This document shows, one piece after another, positions 37,488-38,352 of a stretch of DNA of 38,352 nt. The position numbers and the translations under genes are program-made. The DNA is from Candidatus Azambacteria bacterium RIFCSPLOWO2_01_FULL_46_26 (lineage in GTDB: Bacteria > Patescibacteriota > Minisyncoccia > UBA9936): positions 1 to 38,352 of the forward strand of contig MEYT01000036.1 in NCBI GenBank assembly GCA_001774105.1. Reading direction: 5' to 3'. Position 1 is the stretch's first letter. Each line of letters starts with the position of its first letter. The notes beneath the pieces are model-generated. The model saw only the letters and a program-made list of their open reading frames with translations, had not been told where the DNA came from and made no database searches.

Positions 37488-37516
37488 TTGCACATGGAGG
37501 CTTTTTTGGGTACAAT
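37488..37516 (+). promoter_or_regulatory. Promoter producing a leaderless message for the ORF at 37523
   Basis: TTGCAC (37488-37493), a 17-base spacer and TACAAT (37511-37516). The transcription start expected 6-7 bases downstream falls on the A of the ATG. Confidence 0.65.
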
Positions 37517-37522
37517 AGTATT

Positions 37523-38215
37523 ATGAATAGAACGAAAATAAAAAAGAAAGTTCGTCAACTTCGTTCTAACGGCAAAACCTACAAAGAAATTCAAAAAAAA
37601 TTAAACTCTCGGATTCCTAAAAGTACTTTATCAAATTGGTGTCGCGGCATTGATCTGCCCAAGAACTATTTTCTAAAGGTAAAAGAGTTAAACAATAGAA
37701 ATTTAGCAAGAGGCAGGCAGACCAGTTTATTAAATCGAAAAAAACAGCAAGAATTATTCTTAAAACGTAAACGAGAAGAGGCGGAAAAAGCTATAACTAA
37801 ATCGTCTTTAAGTGGTTTGCATCTAAAATTAATTCTTGCCACTCTGTATTTAGGTGAAGGCGCTAAATGGAAAGGTCATCGCGGATTAATGCTTGGCAGT
37901 TCTGACCCGATAATTATTCTTCTCTATATTAAACTTCTTAGTAAATGCTATGGAATAAATAGAAATCAGTTAAAATGCAGAATTAGTTACCGCGCAGATC
38001 AAGATATTGAGGCATTAGAAAAATATTGGTCTAAAACCACGGGAATTCATAGAGAAAATTTCTACCAGACCAAACCAGACCCAAGAACAATAGGTAAAAA
38101 AACTTTAAAAAGCCAATATAAAGGCGTTTGCGTAATAACTTGCAAAGGAACAGACATTCAATTAGAACTAGAACAACTTATAAATACTCTGGCCAAGAAA
38201 ATAACGGGCCTGTAG
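37523..38215 (+). CDS. HTH protein with a LAGLIDADG-like second half, lodged between two tRNAs
   Basis: A 230-residue basic protein. The N-terminus (about residues 1-45, KIKKKVRQLRSNGKTYKEIQ, then IPKSTLSNWCRGI) is a helix-turn-helix resembling those of recombinases and transposase-like regulators. The second half (LATLYLGEGAKWKG at about 106-119, SSDPIIILLYIKLLSKCYGI, ISYRADQDIEALEKYWSK) resembles the strand-helix layout of LAGLIDADG endonucleases, but the Asp/Glu motif is only partly matched (YLGEGAK). I recall similar proteins in Patescibacteria; function unproven. It has no SD. Its AT-rich composition differs from the neighbours. The last 10 bases are also the first 10 of tRNA-Ala. Confidence 0.75.
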   Translation: MNRTKIKKKVRQLRSNGKTYKEIQKKLNSRIPKSTLSNWCRGIDLPKNYFLKVKELNNRNLARGRQTSLLNRKKQQELFLKRKREEAEKAITKSSLSGLHLKLILATLYLGEGAKWKGHRGLMLGSSDPIIILLYIKLLSKCYGINRNQLKCRISYRADQDIEALEKYWSKTTGIHRENFYQTKPDPRTIGKKTLKSQYKGVCVITCKGTDIQLELEQLINTLAKKITGL

Positions 38216-38280
38216 CTTAGAGGAAAAGCGTGTGCATGGCATGCACAAGACCGCGGGTTCGAGTCCCGCCAGGTCCACCA
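38206..38280 (+). tRNA. tRNA-Ala (anticodon GGC)
   Basis: Acceptor GGGCCTG/CAGGTCC, D stem GCTT/AAGC, anticodon arm TGTGC-ATGGCAT-GCACA with anticodon GGC, a T-arm with TTCGAGT, discriminator A and an encoded CCA at 38278-38280. Its first 10 bases are shared with the 3' end of the preceding coding sequence, including the stop codon TAG. Confidence 0.94.
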
Positions 38281-38321
38281 AAAAGTTCGGACTCATTTCC
38301 AGCAGAACCCCGACTAATGTG

Positions 38322-38340
38322 CCACGCGCGGAGCGCGTGG
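38322..38340. repeat. GC-rich hairpin at the window end
   Basis: CCACGCGC-GGA-GCGCGTGG is a perfect 8-bp stem with a 3-base loop, without a T-run. It may belong to a dispersed repeat or to an unseen gene beyond 38352. Apart from this hairpin, 38281-38352 shows no supported gene. Confidence 0.6.
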
Positions 38341-38352
38341 TGAAGCGAAACT

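Noticed and set aside
1-38352. UGA recoded as glycine, as in some CPR lineages
   Set aside because: Several genes end properly at TGA (site-2 protease gene, 28-aa peptide gene) and no conserved domain is interrupted by TGA; the one interrupted domain has TAA.

Overview
The window looks like a chromosomal stretch from a small-genome bacterium of the Candidate Phyla Radiation (Patescibacteria, Parcubacteria-like). This is an inference from gene content and style: a short zinc-type bL28, an NDK with a long insertion, a dimeric archaeal/eukaryote-type GlyRS, a class II ribonucleotide reductase, a two-gene ComEC, a UBA-like/Pro-rich membrane protein and an HTH protein of a type I associate with these genomes. 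Most housekeeping genes have no Shine-Dalgarno (SD) sequence, and intergenic DNA is rich in heptamer words and palindromes. Standard stop codons are used; I see no sign of UGA recoding.

Layout. 1-2142: partial tRNA-Pro, rpmB, a site-2 protease and an archaeal-type GAPDH. 2223-2379: a large folded inverted-repeat element. 2410-6256: NUDIX, ndk, a ComEC-like metallo-beta-lactamase, a small Cys-containing protein on the opposite strand, and the ComEC membrane part. 6264-12930 (minus strand): a near-continuous operon, in transcription order rpsU, yqeY, ybeY, ftsA, ftsZ, a membrane-anchored PsbP-like protein, nrdJ and comEC. 13032-17334: HIT, hisS, lepB, a truncated transporter gene and murD. 17412-24407: the unusual island. 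24491-38280: leuS, a Pro-rich membrane protein, a broken LysM-L,D-transpeptidase, tatD, metG, rsmI, a YdjM-like protein, an AI-2E family transporter, an M16 peptidase, glyS, a PQQ-type sugar dehydrogenase, tRNA-Arg, an HTH/endonuclease-like ORF and tRNA-Ala.

The island is the standout. On one strand, between strong terminators, it encodes a DUF411 protein, a tetraheme cytochrome c, a heptaheme cytochrome lipoprotein, a ~691-residue predicted outer-membrane beta-barrel ending in Phe, an exported NHL beta-propeller protein, a monoheme cytochrome c, and three tiny proteins (28, 60 and 57 aa), two of them membrane proteins. Together it encodes 12 CXXCH heme sites plus a barrel, which resembles a porin-cytochrome electron conduit. 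That is unexpected in a lineage thought to lack an outer membrane and respiration. All nine island genes have strong SD sequences and several have near-consensus sigma70-type promoters, in contrast with the flanking genes; lateral acquisition is likely.

Other notable points: leuS carries four arrays of AATT-phased 7-nt repeats and several palindromic repeats in frame; short palindromes also lie in frame in comEC, murD and the Pro-rich gene; four unrelated long inverted repeats sit in intergenic DNA; and an ORF wedged between two tRNAs overlaps the 5' end of tRNA-Ala.
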